This document shows, piece after piece, positions 25,177 through 32,878 of a DNA stretch of 64,000 nucleotides. The position numbers and the translations under genes are program-made. The DNA is from Bacillus sp. AFS073361 (lineage in GTDB: Bacteria > Bacillota > Bacilli > Bacillales > Cytobacillaceae): NCBI RefSeq assembly GCF_002567005.1, contig NZ_NUZU01000003.1, positions 51,702 through 115,701 on the forward strand. The letters run 5' to 3'. Under the pieces are notes generated by a model. It did no database searches. It was not told the origin of the DNA and was given only the letters and a program-made list of their open reading frames with translations. Position 1 is the stretch's first letter. The number at the start of each line of letters is the position of its first letter.

Positions 25177-25635
25177 CTAATTCCGCCCCAGAAAACGACT
25201 TTCGATTTCCATAATCTTCGTCACACGACGATCATGACGGCCGCCGGCAAACTCCGTTTCCAACCATGTCTTTACTAATTGTTTGGCAAGGCCTTCACCA
25301 ATAAATTGACCGCCGATTGATAAAACGTTCGCATTATTATGCTCCTTACTGTTAATCACAGAAGATAAGTCCCAGCAAACTGCACCGCGGACACCAGGTA
25401 TTTTATTCAATACCATTCCGCTTCCAATGCCTACACTATCAATCATAATACCAACATAGTTATCATTCGTTGCTACCGTCTCGCCAACAAGAAAAGCGAT
25501 ATCTGGATAATCAACAGATTCATTTGCTTTACAGCCATAATCTAAATATTCGTAACCTAATTCAGTTAAATAGGCCTTTAACTTTTCTTTTAGTTCGTAT
25601 CCACCATGGTCGCAGCCGATCGCAACTTTTTTCAT
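25177..25635 (-). CDS. rpiB: RpiB/LacAB-family sugar-phosphate isomerase with altered catalytic Cys
   Basis: A 152-residue RpiB fold: GCDHGGYELK at the start, HNNANVLSIGG and GGRHDRRVTKI are conserved. Ribose-5-phosphate isomerase B normally has a catalytic Cys in ICGTGIG, Cys66 in E. coli. Here position 66 is Asp (MIDSVGIG), and the mycobacterial alternative Glu is also absent. Activity may be altered or specific for another sugar phosphate. Unlike the other enzymes of the operon it has no N-terminal amphipathic extension, so it is probably cytosolic or attached to the shell exterior. Overlaps the TIM gene by 4 bp (ATGA). Confidence 0.9.
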   Translation of the reverse strand: MKKVAIGCDHGGYELKEKLKAYLTELGYEYLDYGCKANESVDYPDIAFLVGETVATNDNYVGIMIDSVGIGSGMVLNKIPGVRGAVCWDLSSVINSKEHNNANVLSIGGQFIGEGLAKQLVKTWLETEFAGGRHDRRVTKIMEIESRFLGRN

Positions 25636-26471
25636 GAATTTTGTTCTCCTTTGGCAAATGCATTGATAATCACATCAAAAACATGAGCGTTTAAGCTCGC
25701 GCCGCCAACCAATACACCATCAATATCTGGCATCGCACTGTATTCTGCAGCGTTCCTCTCATTCGCAGACCCGCCATATAAAATCGAAATACCCTCCGCT
25801 TTTTGACCCATTAATTGTCTTAAAATAGAACGAATGTACGCGTGTGTTTCTTGAGCCAGTTCAGCTGTTGCTGATTGCCCTGTTCCAATCGCCCAGACAG
25901 GTTCATAAGCAAGAATAAAATGGGCTGTATCAATATCCTTCAACGCACCGATAATTTGCTTGGATAAAACCTGTTCTGTTTGCATAGCACTCTTTTGACC
26001 TAACGTTTCTCCGATACAGATGATTGGAGTAAGACCAGACTTGAGCGCTTGCTGAACCTTTTTGTTCACTAACTCGTCATCTTCAAAAGAATATTGTCTT
26101 CTTTCTGAGTGGCCAATAATGACATATTCGCAGCCCACATCCGTCAGCATACTGCCTGATGTTTCCCCAGTATAAGCCCCTTTGTCGGCCCAGTGAACAT
26201 TTTGACCGCCCAATCCTATCGGTTTTCCAGATTGTTTGATAAATAATTGAGTCGGATATAGAAGTTGGGTTGGTGGACAGATAACCACTGACACATCATG
26301 ACTGCTGTTTATTTTTTGAAAAAATTCAGCGGTCTCATTAAGGTCTTTGTTCATTTTCCAATTAGCAATCACATAAGTTTGCCGATCACATTGGAGCTCT
26401 AAGCCGCCTAGATTTTGACCAATAACATCTCTGACAAGATTTTTAATATAGCTTTCAATGGATTGTTCCAT
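25632..26471 (-). CDS. tpiA: Triosephosphate isomerase with N-terminal BMC targeting helix
   Basis: A full TIM with catalytic Lys in ANWKMNK, His in IIGHSERR and Glu in AYEPVWAIGTG. Standard TIM starts at the ANWKMN strand; here about 30 extra residues precede it, led by the amphipathic helix EQSIESYIKNLVRDVIGQ. This resembles the encapsulation helices on DeoC, the aldehyde dehydrogenase and PduL of the same operon. TIM would turn glyceraldehyde-3-P from DeoC into DHAP. The ATG at 26471 has AAGGTG at better spacing than the ATG two codons earlier. A housekeeping copy is expected elsewhere in the genome. Confidence 0.93.
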   Translation of the reverse strand: MEQSIESYIKNLVRDVIGQNLGGLELQCDRQTYVIANWKMNKDLNETAEFFQKINSSHDVSVVICPPTQLLYPTQLFIKQSGKPIGLGGQNVHWADKGAYTGETSGSMLTDVGCEYVIIGHSERRQYSFEDDELVNKKVQQALKSGLTPIICIGETLGQKSAMQTEQVLSKQIIGALKDIDTAHFILAYEPVWAIGTGQSATAELAQETHAYIRSILRQLMGQKAEGISILYGGSANERNAAEYSAMPDIDGVLVGGASLNAHVFDVIINAFAKGEQNS

Positions 26472-26482
26472 TTCCATTCACC

Positions 26483-26860
26483 TTATTCTGATTTAGGTAA
26501 AATACCTTCTACATCACCGTTAGGACGTGGTATTACGTGTACTGATAGAAGATTCCCTACGCGTTGGGCAGCTTCTGCACCAGCTTCAGTGGCGGCTTTT
26601 ACTGCACCTACATCTCCACGGACCATAACAGTCACGATTCCTGCGCCCACTAATTCTCTGCCTACCAAGGTAACGTTTGCAGCTTTAACCATCGCATCTG
26701 CTGCTTCAATCGCACCTACTAAACCTTTTGTTTCAATCATACCTAAAGCTTCTTGACCCATTTTAACTCCTCCTCTAGTAATCTCTAATTTTGATTTTTC
26801 TTGATTTTTCAGTTGCTCTTCTTGTGAAGTGACTGTTTTATCTTCTTTTGCTTTCGCCAT
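26483..26860 (-). CDS. BMC hexamer shell protein with optional 33-residue N-terminal extension
   Basis: The core (from Met34, 26761) is a normal 92-residue BMC domain nearly identical to the 24522-24797 product. An in-frame upstream ATG at 26860 adds 33 residues rich in Lys, Glu and Gln. Both starts have ribosome binding sites: GAGGTG for 26860, just after the aldehyde dehydrogenase stop, and GGAGGAG five bases before 26761. Two forms could be made. The extension is charged and unlikely to fit in the shell plane, so it may face lumen or cytosol. Confidence 0.9.
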   Translation of the reverse strand: MAKAKEDKTVTSQEEQLKNQEKSKLEITRGGVKMGQEALGMIETKGLVGAIEAADAMVKAANVTLVGRELVGAGIVTVMVRGDVGAVKAATEAGAEAAQRVGNLLSVHVIPRPNGDVEGILPKSE

Positions 26861-26874
26861 ATCCTAACACCTCA

Positions 26875-28308
26875 CTATATGATTCTTAATCCATCTACTA
26901 AAACGCAGCGGCGCTGGCGAGTAAATGTTTTTGCACTGGTTAATCCTTCACCTGTTGGTCCGGCAATGGTTAGTGTGGTAAAGCCTTCACTTTCAAAGCC
27001 CAAGCCCGAAACTGATGGCCCATTTTTCACAAAAATCGTTGCTTGAATTTCTTGTGCCATCTTAGTTAGATTCGTAATATTTTGCGAATGCATTATTGCT
27101 GTGTGCCGGTTGCCTTTCTCTGCAATAACAGCCAGTTCGATCGCTCGATCCACATCGGTCACTCTGACAATCGGTAAGATTGGCATTAACATTTCTGTCA
27201 TTACCAATGGGTGATCCTTAGTGGTTTCAGCGATTATTAACTTAACATTTGGGCTTGCCTGAATGCCCGCTGCATGTAAAATCACCGCTGCGTCTTTACC
27301 AATGAAGTCTCTGTTTGGATAAAACTTATCATTCTTCTTTACAAGTACTTTCTCAAGCAGTTTTTCAAATTGAAACCCTCTAAGTTCAATTGCTCCGTTT
27401 TTGACCATTTCTGCTTTTAGGGAATTAGCTGCCTTATCAACAACGAACACTTCTTTCTCTGCGGTGCATAATACGTTGTTATCAAAGCTGGCACCTTTCA
27501 CAATATCAACAGCGGCCTTGGAGATAATAGCAGTCTCATCAACAACTACAGGTGGATTTCCTGGTCCAGCGGCAATGACTTTTTTACCAAGTGCCATCGC
27601 TGCTTTTACAACGGGTCCTCCTCCAGTTACCACGAGCGCGTTCACCTGCGGATGATTCATGACTTGAGCTGAAGTTTCAAGATTAGGAGCTGCCACAGAT
27701 GTGAGCGTATTTTCAGGTCCACCTGCTGCGATAATTGCTTGGTTTAATAGCTGAAGTGTTTGAATGGAAACACGTTTCGCACTAGGATGCGGGTTATAAA
27801 CCACTGTATTTCCAGCAGCTATTAACGAAATGGAATTATTGATAACTGTCGCTGCTGGATTGGTTGAAGGTGTGATGGATCCAAATACGCCAATTGGTGC
27901 ATACTCAACAAGTGTCAACCCATCATCACCCGAAAAAGCTGTGCTAACTAAATCTTCAATTCCAGGTGTTTTATTCGTCGCCAGGAGAATTTTCGCAACT
28001 TTATCTTCCACTCTGCCTAAACCTGTTTCCTCAACAGCAAGCTTTGCTAACTCTTCGGCATGCTCCCGGCTCACGGCTCGCATATTCTCAATCATTTTTT
28101 CTCTGATGGAAATGGGCAGTTTGCGAAGCTTTTCCCAGGCCAGTCTAGCTGCAGCCGCTGCTTCATCAACCGTTGAAAACACGCCATTGCCTAACTTGAC
28201 ATCATTTTGTGATGTGACAGTTTCAGCGGGGAATGTTGATGAATTCTGCCCTAGTTGACTGAGGACCTGTTCGACCATTTTTTTGATATCGGTTTCATTT
28301 AATTGCAA
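26875..28308 (-). CDS. CoA-acylating aldehyde dehydrogenase (PduP/EutE type), BMC-targeted
   Basis: A 477-residue aldehyde dehydrogenase converting acetaldehyde, CoA and NAD+ to acetyl-CoA. The catalytic Cys is C281 in DNNVLCTAEKE. Glycine motifs TGGGPVV and AAGPGNPPVVV are conserved. Residues 1-25 form an amphipathic helix (ETDIKKMVEQVLSQLG) plus linker typical for encapsulation. The start is TTG with GGAGG nine bases upstream. It consumes the aldehyde released by DeoC. No alcohol dehydrogenase is encoded beside it, so NADH recycling must happen elsewhere. Confidence 0.95.
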   Translation of the reverse strand: MQLNETDIKKMVEQVLSQLGQNSSTFPAETVTSQNDVKLGNGVFSTVDEAAAAARLAWEKLRKLPISIREKMIENMRAVSREHAEELAKLAVEETGLGRVEDKVAKILLATNKTPGIEDLVSTAFSGDDGLTLVEYAPIGVFGSITPSTNPAATVINNSISLIAAGNTVVYNPHPSAKRVSIQTLQLLNQAIIAAGGPENTLTSVAAPNLETSAQVMNHPQVNALVVTGGGPVVKAAMALGKKVIAAGPGNPPVVVDETAIISKAAVDIVKGASFDNNVLCTAEKEVFVVDKAANSLKAEMVKNGAIELRGFQFEKLLEKVLVKKNDKFYPNRDFIGKDAAVILHAAGIQASPNVKLIIAETTKDHPLVMTEMLMPILPIVRVTDVDRAIELAVIAEKGNRHTAIMHSQNITNLTKMAQEIQATIFVKNGPSVSGLGFESEGFTTLTIAGPTGEGLTSAKTFTRQRRCVLVDGLRII

Positions 28309-28310
28309 GG

Positions 28311-28610
28311 TTAGTTACCTCCTTTATTAAAGGTTAAGGCCCCTTGAATTTCAATTTGATCAACAATACCGACGATTGCTGCATCAACAGGGACACCGTT
28401 TGTTATCTCTGTTTGTCTTGCCGAACTTCCGCTGACAAGTAAGACGACTTCTCCCACACCAGAGCCAACGGTATCAATGGCAACAAGCGGTTTTCCATCT
28501 TCTTCAATGCTCTTCAAATCAAGCGGCTGAACGATCATTAGTTTTTTTCCTTTTAATTTTTCCGCTTTTGTAGTTGATACAATGGAACCAACCACTTTAC
28601 AAATGATCAT
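28311..28610 (-). CDS. BMC pentamer shell vertex protein (EutN/CcmL family)
   Basis: A 99-residue EutN/CcmL: CKVVGSIVSTTKAEKLKG, KLMIVQPLDLKSI, LVAIDTVGSGVGEVVLLVSGSSAR and AAIVGIVDQIEI plus a short tail. Starts with ATG overlapping the flavoprotein-like gene by 4 bp and has GGAGGG upstream. It is the first shell gene of the operon. Confidence 0.93.
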   Translation of the reverse strand: MIICKVVGSIVSTTKAEKLKGKKLMIVQPLDLKSIEEDGKPLVAIDTVGSGVGEVVLLVSGSSARQTEITNGVPVDAAIVGIVDQIEIQGALTFNKGGN

Positions 28611-29359
28611 AATGTCCCTCCTTTCGAGGAATCAATCGGCTTAAATTGAATCTTTAATTCCTTAGCCAGATCTATTGCTGAAGGTGTGACCCGGCTTTTT
28701 TGCGGAATCTCAATTTCCTTGAGTCCCTCCTGAAAAGCTCTTTCTACATGTTTTGCTAGAACGAGAGATTGCTTATCAAGGTAGGCTGCATATTGCTCGT
28801 CAACTGTATTAACCAATTTACTGAGCGGTACCCACTTGACCTGATCCATTTGGATTCTCCTTATGTAGGACTGTATCCGTTCCTGGACAGTTTGCGGGGC
28901 ATGGATTTGTTGGTACACATTTGGTTCCACACCATTATTGGCGATGACAATCGGTTTACCTTTTAATTGATATTGGATAGCCACCCACGCTGCTGTCTCG
29001 TCATCCACCGTTAAGGCTAGTTTTGAAAGCAATCCGTACGATGCTTGAGGAATTACGAGAACGGAAGATTGATCAATCAGTGTTCCCAAATCCTCATCTG
29101 ACATCTCCTCTAACAGCACACAAGAAAGCCCTTTCATTTTTTCTTGTAAAGGAAGCCATTCCTTTGTAATTAGCCACGTTACGTTATATGTATCTACCAG
29201 CTGGGTAACCGCTTCCAAAACAGTTATTGGATCGGAAGAATGATAACCTAATAGGATTGTAATTGGAGTATCCTTTTTAGGGTCCATTTTCTCTTTTAAG
29301 TAGGCTTCCACTACCTGCTGGACAAGCAGTTTAACCTGCGTTTTAACATCCACCAGCAT
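28607..29359 (-). CDS. Flavoprotein-like BMC-associated protein
   Basis: A 250-residue protein with an N-terminal amphipathic helix (VKTQVKLLVQQVVEAYLKEK) followed by a Rossmann-like domain: ILLGYHSSDP, SVLVIPQASYGLLSKLALTVDD and GKPIVIANNGVEPN. This resembles flavoprotein-domain proteins recurring in BMC loci, although the family assignment is from pattern only. The C-terminal helix domain ends in a Lys-rich segment. ATG at 29359 has too little spacing to its GGGGAG; the GTG two codons later (29353) is better placed. It is a predicted cargo; redox or cofactor role unknown. Confidence 0.7.
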   Translation of the reverse strand: MLVDVKTQVKLLVQQVVEAYLKEKMDPKKDTPITILLGYHSSDPITVLEAVTQLVDTYNVTWLITKEWLPLQEKMKGLSCVLLEEMSDEDLGTLIDQSSVLVIPQASYGLLSKLALTVDDETAAWVAIQYQLKGKPIVIANNGVEPNVYQQIHAPQTVQERIQSYIRRIQMDQVKWVPLSKLVNTVDEQYAAYLDKQSLVLAKHVERAFQEGLKEIEIPQKSRVTPSAIDLAKELKIQFKPIDSSKGGTL

Positions 29360-30018
29360 TACTCCCCACCCACTTGTTTCGGAGTTTGGATGGAAATAAT
29401 CTCACCCATTTGTCCATTTTTGATTCCAGCTGCATTGGCTTCATCCAGGTCAATATGCATTTCAAGCTTGAATTTAGGAGAAGTGCGAATTAAAACATTT
29501 GAAAAAATGATCCCGCGGACTCCATCCACTTTTACTTGAACAAGGTCCCCATCCTGAACGCCAAATGTTTCAGCATCACTCGTGTGCATATGAATGTGGC
29601 GAGCGGCAGAGATCAAGCCTTCACGAATGGTAATTTGCCCCCGTGGTCCTTGTATGGTAATTGATTCTGATCCGTTAATATCCCCAGAATTACGAATCGG
29701 CGGCTTGACTCCCAAGGTAAATCCATCAAATAATGATACTTCTACCTGTGTAATCCCCCTAGCAGGTCCGAGGACACGAACACTATGTATTCTCCCTTTC
29801 GGACCGATAAGGGTGACCGTTTCCTTTGCTGCAAATTGGCTGGGCTGTGACAAATCTTTTAACTTCGTTAATTGGTAGCCGTGTCCAAACAAACGCTCAA
29901 CATGTTCAGGGGATAAATGGATATGCCGGTTAGATGCTGCAATGGGAACTGTCTTAGATTTCATAAGGGAGTTTTTGACAACCTCTTTGACGATCTCCCT
30001 AATTTTTTCTTTATTCAT
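29359..30018 (-). CDS. pduL: PduL-type phosphate propanoyl/acetyltransferase, BMC-targeted
   Basis: A 219-residue PduL (PTAC), which converts acetyl-CoA and phosphate to acetyl-P and recycles CoA inside the BMC. Both zinc-binding motifs are present: SNRHIHLS (H32, H34) and ARHIHMH, and the two repeated beta-barrel halves are visible (LIGPKGRIHSVRVLGP and IQGPRGQITIREG). The first 20 residues form an amphipathic helix (EKIREIVKEVVKNSL) as in encapsulated PduL. It overlaps deoR by 8 bp. Acetyl-P can then give ATP through a cytosolic acetate kinase. Confidence 0.96.
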   Translation of the reverse strand: MNKEKIREIVKEVVKNSLMKSKTVPIAASNRHIHLSPEHVERLFGHGYQLTKLKDLSQPSQFAAKETVTLIGPKGRIHSVRVLGPARGITQVEVSLFDGFTLGVKPPIRNSGDINGSESITIQGPRGQITIREGLISAARHIHMHTSDAETFGVQDGDLVQVKVDGVRGIIFSNVLIRTSPKFKLEMHIDLDEANAAGIKNGQMGEIISIQTPKQVGGE

Positions 30019-30973
30019 TTAGGTGCTCACCCCCAAAATCGAGTAATGCCCTGGCAGTATACTCATCGGTAATGAGGACATTGGCATGACGACCTTTTAA
30101 CGCCCCATAGATGCCTTCGACTTTTTTGTTACCGCCTGCAATGAGGATACCATATTCTTTTTCCGCTAAATGTGAGAGTTCGATACCAATGGTTCGATCG
30201 TTCAATGTTTGATGACTAATATGGCCATTGATATCAATAAATCGAGAACAGATGTCACCGACAGTATAATTTTCCCTTAGTATTTCAATGTCACTGTCTA
30301 AAAAATATCCCGCATGCATAAGTGTTGATTGTTCACCAGGATCCCCAACAGTAAAAATGGCAATATTGGCTTGTTTGCCTAATTCCAATATTCTTTTAAC
30401 ATGTCGGTCTGCTATGATTGCCTGTTTGACCACAATGTGGTCTACGACGGCAGGTACCTGCAGAAAATGTGGAATTGTCTGAAATGCATGAGCAAGACCA
30501 TTAACGATTTCTGATGCATAGGTATTGGATTCTGAGTAACTCACCCCTCCATTTAGCTGGACAATTGTTACATCCTTTACATTCTTAGGTTGAATTTGTT
30601 TCACTAGTTGATATAAAGTTGTCCCCCAGGTAATCCCAATTGTATCGCCGCTTTGGACAATCTTATATAAATAATCTGCGGAAACCTCCCCCAGTTTCAC
30701 TTTGATCAGTTCATCCTTAAATTCGGGAATCGATGCGACAATGCAATCCTTTAATTGAAACTTTTCCTTGATCTGCATAGCCAATTCCTGAACGTCTTCA
30801 GCGGGATCGCATATTTTTATATGGACTACTCCTTCTTCAACAGCTTGAACTAGAAGCCTAGATACGGTGGGGCGGGAAATACCCAACTTTTTCGCAATTT
30901 CCTGTTGGCTGTAGTCTAATTGATAATACATCCTAGCCACTTCCACCAGGCGTGAAATCCTTTCATCCGCCAT
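30011..30973 (-). CDS. deoR: DeoR-type transcriptional regulator (SorC family)
   Basis: A 320-residue regulator with an N-terminal HTH (YSQQEIAKKLGISRPTVSRLL) and a C-terminal SorC sugar-phosphate-binding domain (GDTIGITWGTTLY, QLNGGVS, DRTIGIELSHL, ILIAGGNKKV, ANVLITDEYTARALL). The overall pattern closely matches B. subtilis DeoR, which represses the deoxynucleoside catabolic operon and responds to deoxyribose-5-P. It is the first gene of the BMC operon and should autoregulate it through the twin operators upstream. Confidence 0.93.
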   Translation of the reverse strand: MADERISRLVEVARMYYQLDYSQQEIAKKLGISRPTVSRLLVQAVEEGVVHIKICDPAEDVQELAMQIKEKFQLKDCIVASIPEFKDELIKVKLGEVSADYLYKIVQSGDTIGITWGTTLYQLVKQIQPKNVKDVTIVQLNGGVSYSESNTYASEIVNGLAHAFQTIPHFLQVPAVVDHIVVKQAIIADRHVKRILELGKQANIAIFTVGDPGEQSTLMHAGYFLDSDIEILRENYTVGDICSRFIDINGHISHQTLNDRTIGIELSHLAEKEYGILIAGGNKKVEGIYGALKGRHANVLITDEYTARALLDFGGEHLNE

Positions 30974-31021
30974 CTTTTATTCACCTAATTTTCAATGTTA
31001 TTAAACTCATTTTTCACAAAA

Positions 31022-31035
31022 AGTAAACGGTTACA
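31022..31035 (-). promoter_or_regulatory. Probable cre (CcpA) site in the BMC operon leader
   Basis: AGTAAACGGTTACA matches TGWNANCGNTNWCA at 13 of 14 positions. It lies 49 bp upstream of deoR and downstream of the transcription start, a position where CcpA acts as a roadblock. Confidence 0.65.
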
Positions 31036-31052
31036 ACGTTTTGTAAAAAAGA

Positions 31053-31070
31053 AATTAACATTTGTTCAAT
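31053..31070 (-). promoter_or_regulatory. DeoR-type operator, downstream copy
   Basis: AATTAACATTTGTTCAAT is an imperfect inverted repeat. Its half-site TTGAACA is the same as in the B. subtilis DeoR operator (remembered as ATTGAACAAAATTTCAAT). It is the reverse complement of the upstream copy apart from the central two bases, and centre-to-centre spacing is 53 bp, about five helical turns. Confidence 0.75.
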
Positions 31071-31105
31071 CTGAATATCTAAGTTATGAAATTATGTAAA
31101 ATCAA

Positions 31106-31123
31106 ATTGAACATTTGTTAATT
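31106..31123 (-). promoter_or_regulatory. DeoR-type operator overlapping the transcription start
   Basis: ATTGAACATTTGTTAATT is 18 bp. It begins 3 bp after the -10 box and covers the predicted transcription start, so binding of DeoR here would block RNA polymerase. Confidence 0.75.
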
Positions 31124-31125
31124 TA

Positions 31126-31153
31126 ATTATAACCGACGTAAATCATCTGTCAA
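31126..31153 (-). promoter_or_regulatory. Consensus sigma-A promoter of the BMC operon
   Basis: TTGACA (31153-31148) and TATAAT (31131-31126), both perfect consensus hexamers, 16 bp apart on the minus strand. The predicted leader is about 145 nt and contains both operator copies and the cre-like site. Confidence 0.88.
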
Positions 31154-31240
31154 TCATTCTATCAAAAGATTTCGACATTTAATTACTAGATTCTTTATAT
31201 CCTTAGATACTTTTTAACCTATTACATTTCTCCTCATGAA

Positions 31241-31284
31241 AAAAAGAACCCATGTATGTACACAATTGTATATACATGGGTTCT
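31241..31284 (-). terminator. Intrinsic terminator of the aminotransferase gene
   Basis: AGAACCCATGTAT (31245-31257) pairs perfectly with ATACATGGGTTCT (31272-31284); T-tract on the minus strand. The rest of the 30974-31295 gap is the BMC promoter region. Confidence 0.9.
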
Positions 31285-31295
31285 CATTTTTTTAG

Positions 31296-32651
31296 TTAAC
31301 GTATCTTCTGGAGGGATTCGGTAAGTGTTTTCACAAGGAAAGTTAGATCCACCTGTTTGATTGTTAATGGCGGGGCAAGTGTTAACACATTATTGTATCC
31401 AGCTACGGTTGCGCCGTTCTTTCCAATGATAATCCCTTCCTGCTTACAGTTGGCAATGACTTTATTGACAAGGTCATTAGAAAGTGGTTCCTTGGTCCGC
31501 TTATCCTTCACTAGTTCAATTCCAATTAACAGCCCTTTTCCACGAATGTCCCCTACATATGGATGATCTTGTAAAAGATTCCTTAAATCGTTTAATAGCT
31601 GAGCCCCTAAATCTCGAGAACGATCAAATAATTTTTCAGTTTCCATAATCTCGAGATTTTTTAAAGCGAGCGCACATGCCGCTGGATTCCCCCCAAATGT
31701 ATTGACGTGACGGAAGTAATCATATTCTTCTGTACCTTTAAATGCTTCGTATATGTCTTTGCGGACCGCTGTTGCAGAAAGAGGCAAATAGGCACTTGTG
31801 ATCCCTTTTGCCATTGTGATGATATCGGGTTTCACGCCATAGTTCATATACCCGAAAGGCTTACCTGTACGGCCAAACCCGCAAATAACCTCATCAACTA
31901 TGAGCAGCGCCCCGTGTTTTTCACATACTTCTTTTGCGGCTTTCATATAGCCATCCGGCGGAATGAGGACACCTCCGCCCGTAATAATCGGTTCCATAAT
32001 CATTGCGGCTATCGTTTCACTTAACTCCCATGTCATCGTCCGATCGATTTCTTTTACCGAGGATAGTTCATTTGGATCGTTGACATTTATATCATCCCGG
32101 TAGGAATCAGGTGGTGAGACATGGATAAATCCTGGTGCAAGCGGTTCGTACTTGTACTTTCGCTGTGCCTGGCCGGTCGCTGCGAGTGCCCCCATCGAAT
32201 TTCCATGATAAGCACGATAGCGGGAAACGATTTTGTAACGGCTTTGTTCACCCTTTTGCTGGTGGTACTGCCTTACGATTTTAAAGGCCGCTTCATTTGC
32301 CTCAGAACCGCTGTTAGAGAAAAAGATAACATACTCATCGCCTAACATTTGGTTCAACTTTTCAGCGAGTTTTATGGCTGGAACATGGCTTTGTGAAAGT
32401 GGAAAATAGGCCATTTCCTTCAGCTGTTCATAGGCTGCCTCAGCTAATTCGGTCCTTCCATAACCAATATTCACACACCAAAGGCCGGCCATCGCATCTA
32501 AATACCGTTTTCCATCAGCATCAGTTACCCATGAGCCCTCTGCCTTTGCTGCAACTAATGTCGCTTTGGGATTATAAGGTTTCATGGAGTGCCAGACATA
32601 CTTTTCATCCTGTTCCAACAAAGTTTCTTGTGAACGACTCGTTTGAACCAT
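31296..32651 (-). CDS. Class III omega-aminotransferase (beta-alanine/pyruvate type)
   Basis: A 451-residue PLP-dependent class III aminotransferase: SNSGSEANEAAFK, YHGNSMGA, DEVICGFGRTGK and the PLP Lys in MAKGITSAYLPL. Its place beside dihydropyrimidinase, PreTA and PucR suggests conversion of beta-alanine (from uracil) or beta-aminoisobutyrate (from thymine) to the semialdehyde. This substrate is inferred from context; the family is broad. ATG at 32651 has GGAGGG six bases upstream and is preferred over the longer frame to 32705. Confidence 0.87.
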   Translation of the reverse strand: MVQTSRSQETLLEQDEKYVWHSMKPYNPKATLVAAKAEGSWVTDADGKRYLDAMAGLWCVNIGYGRTELAEAAYEQLKEMAYFPLSQSHVPAIKLAEKLNQMLGDEYVIFFSNSGSEANEAAFKIVRQYHQQKGEQSRYKIVSRYRAYHGNSMGALAATGQAQRKYKYEPLAPGFIHVSPPDSYRDDINVNDPNELSSVKEIDRTMTWELSETIAAMIMEPIITGGGVLIPPDGYMKAAKEVCEKHGALLIVDEVICGFGRTGKPFGYMNYGVKPDIITMAKGITSAYLPLSATAVRKDIYEAFKGTEEYDYFRHVNTFGGNPAACALALKNLEIMETEKLFDRSRDLGAQLLNDLRNLLQDHPYVGDIRGKGLLIGIELVKDKRTKEPLSNDLVNKVIANCKQEGIIIGKNGATVAGYNNVLTLAPPLTIKQVDLTFLVKTLTESLQKIR

Positions 32652-32878
32652 CTTTTTCCCTCCATTACTTGTACTTTTTAATTCTTTAAAACAGACGTAT
32701 CCCATTTTGATGCATTCATATATATAGATAAACCTCCTAATTTTTATCTCTTTTTATAAAATTTTCTAATAATATAAACCTTCTAAACTCATTTTCTCGT
32801 ATCCAAAGCATACATTCATTAGACACAATGTGAAATGAGGCAGAGTATTTCTTTGACGATATGAGCAACTATCAGCCA

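Noticed and set aside
31707-32024. 105-codon plus-strand frame opposite the aminotransferase
   Set aside because: It lies antisense to a conserved gene, has no ribosome binding site, and its composition is that of a reversed PLP enzyme.
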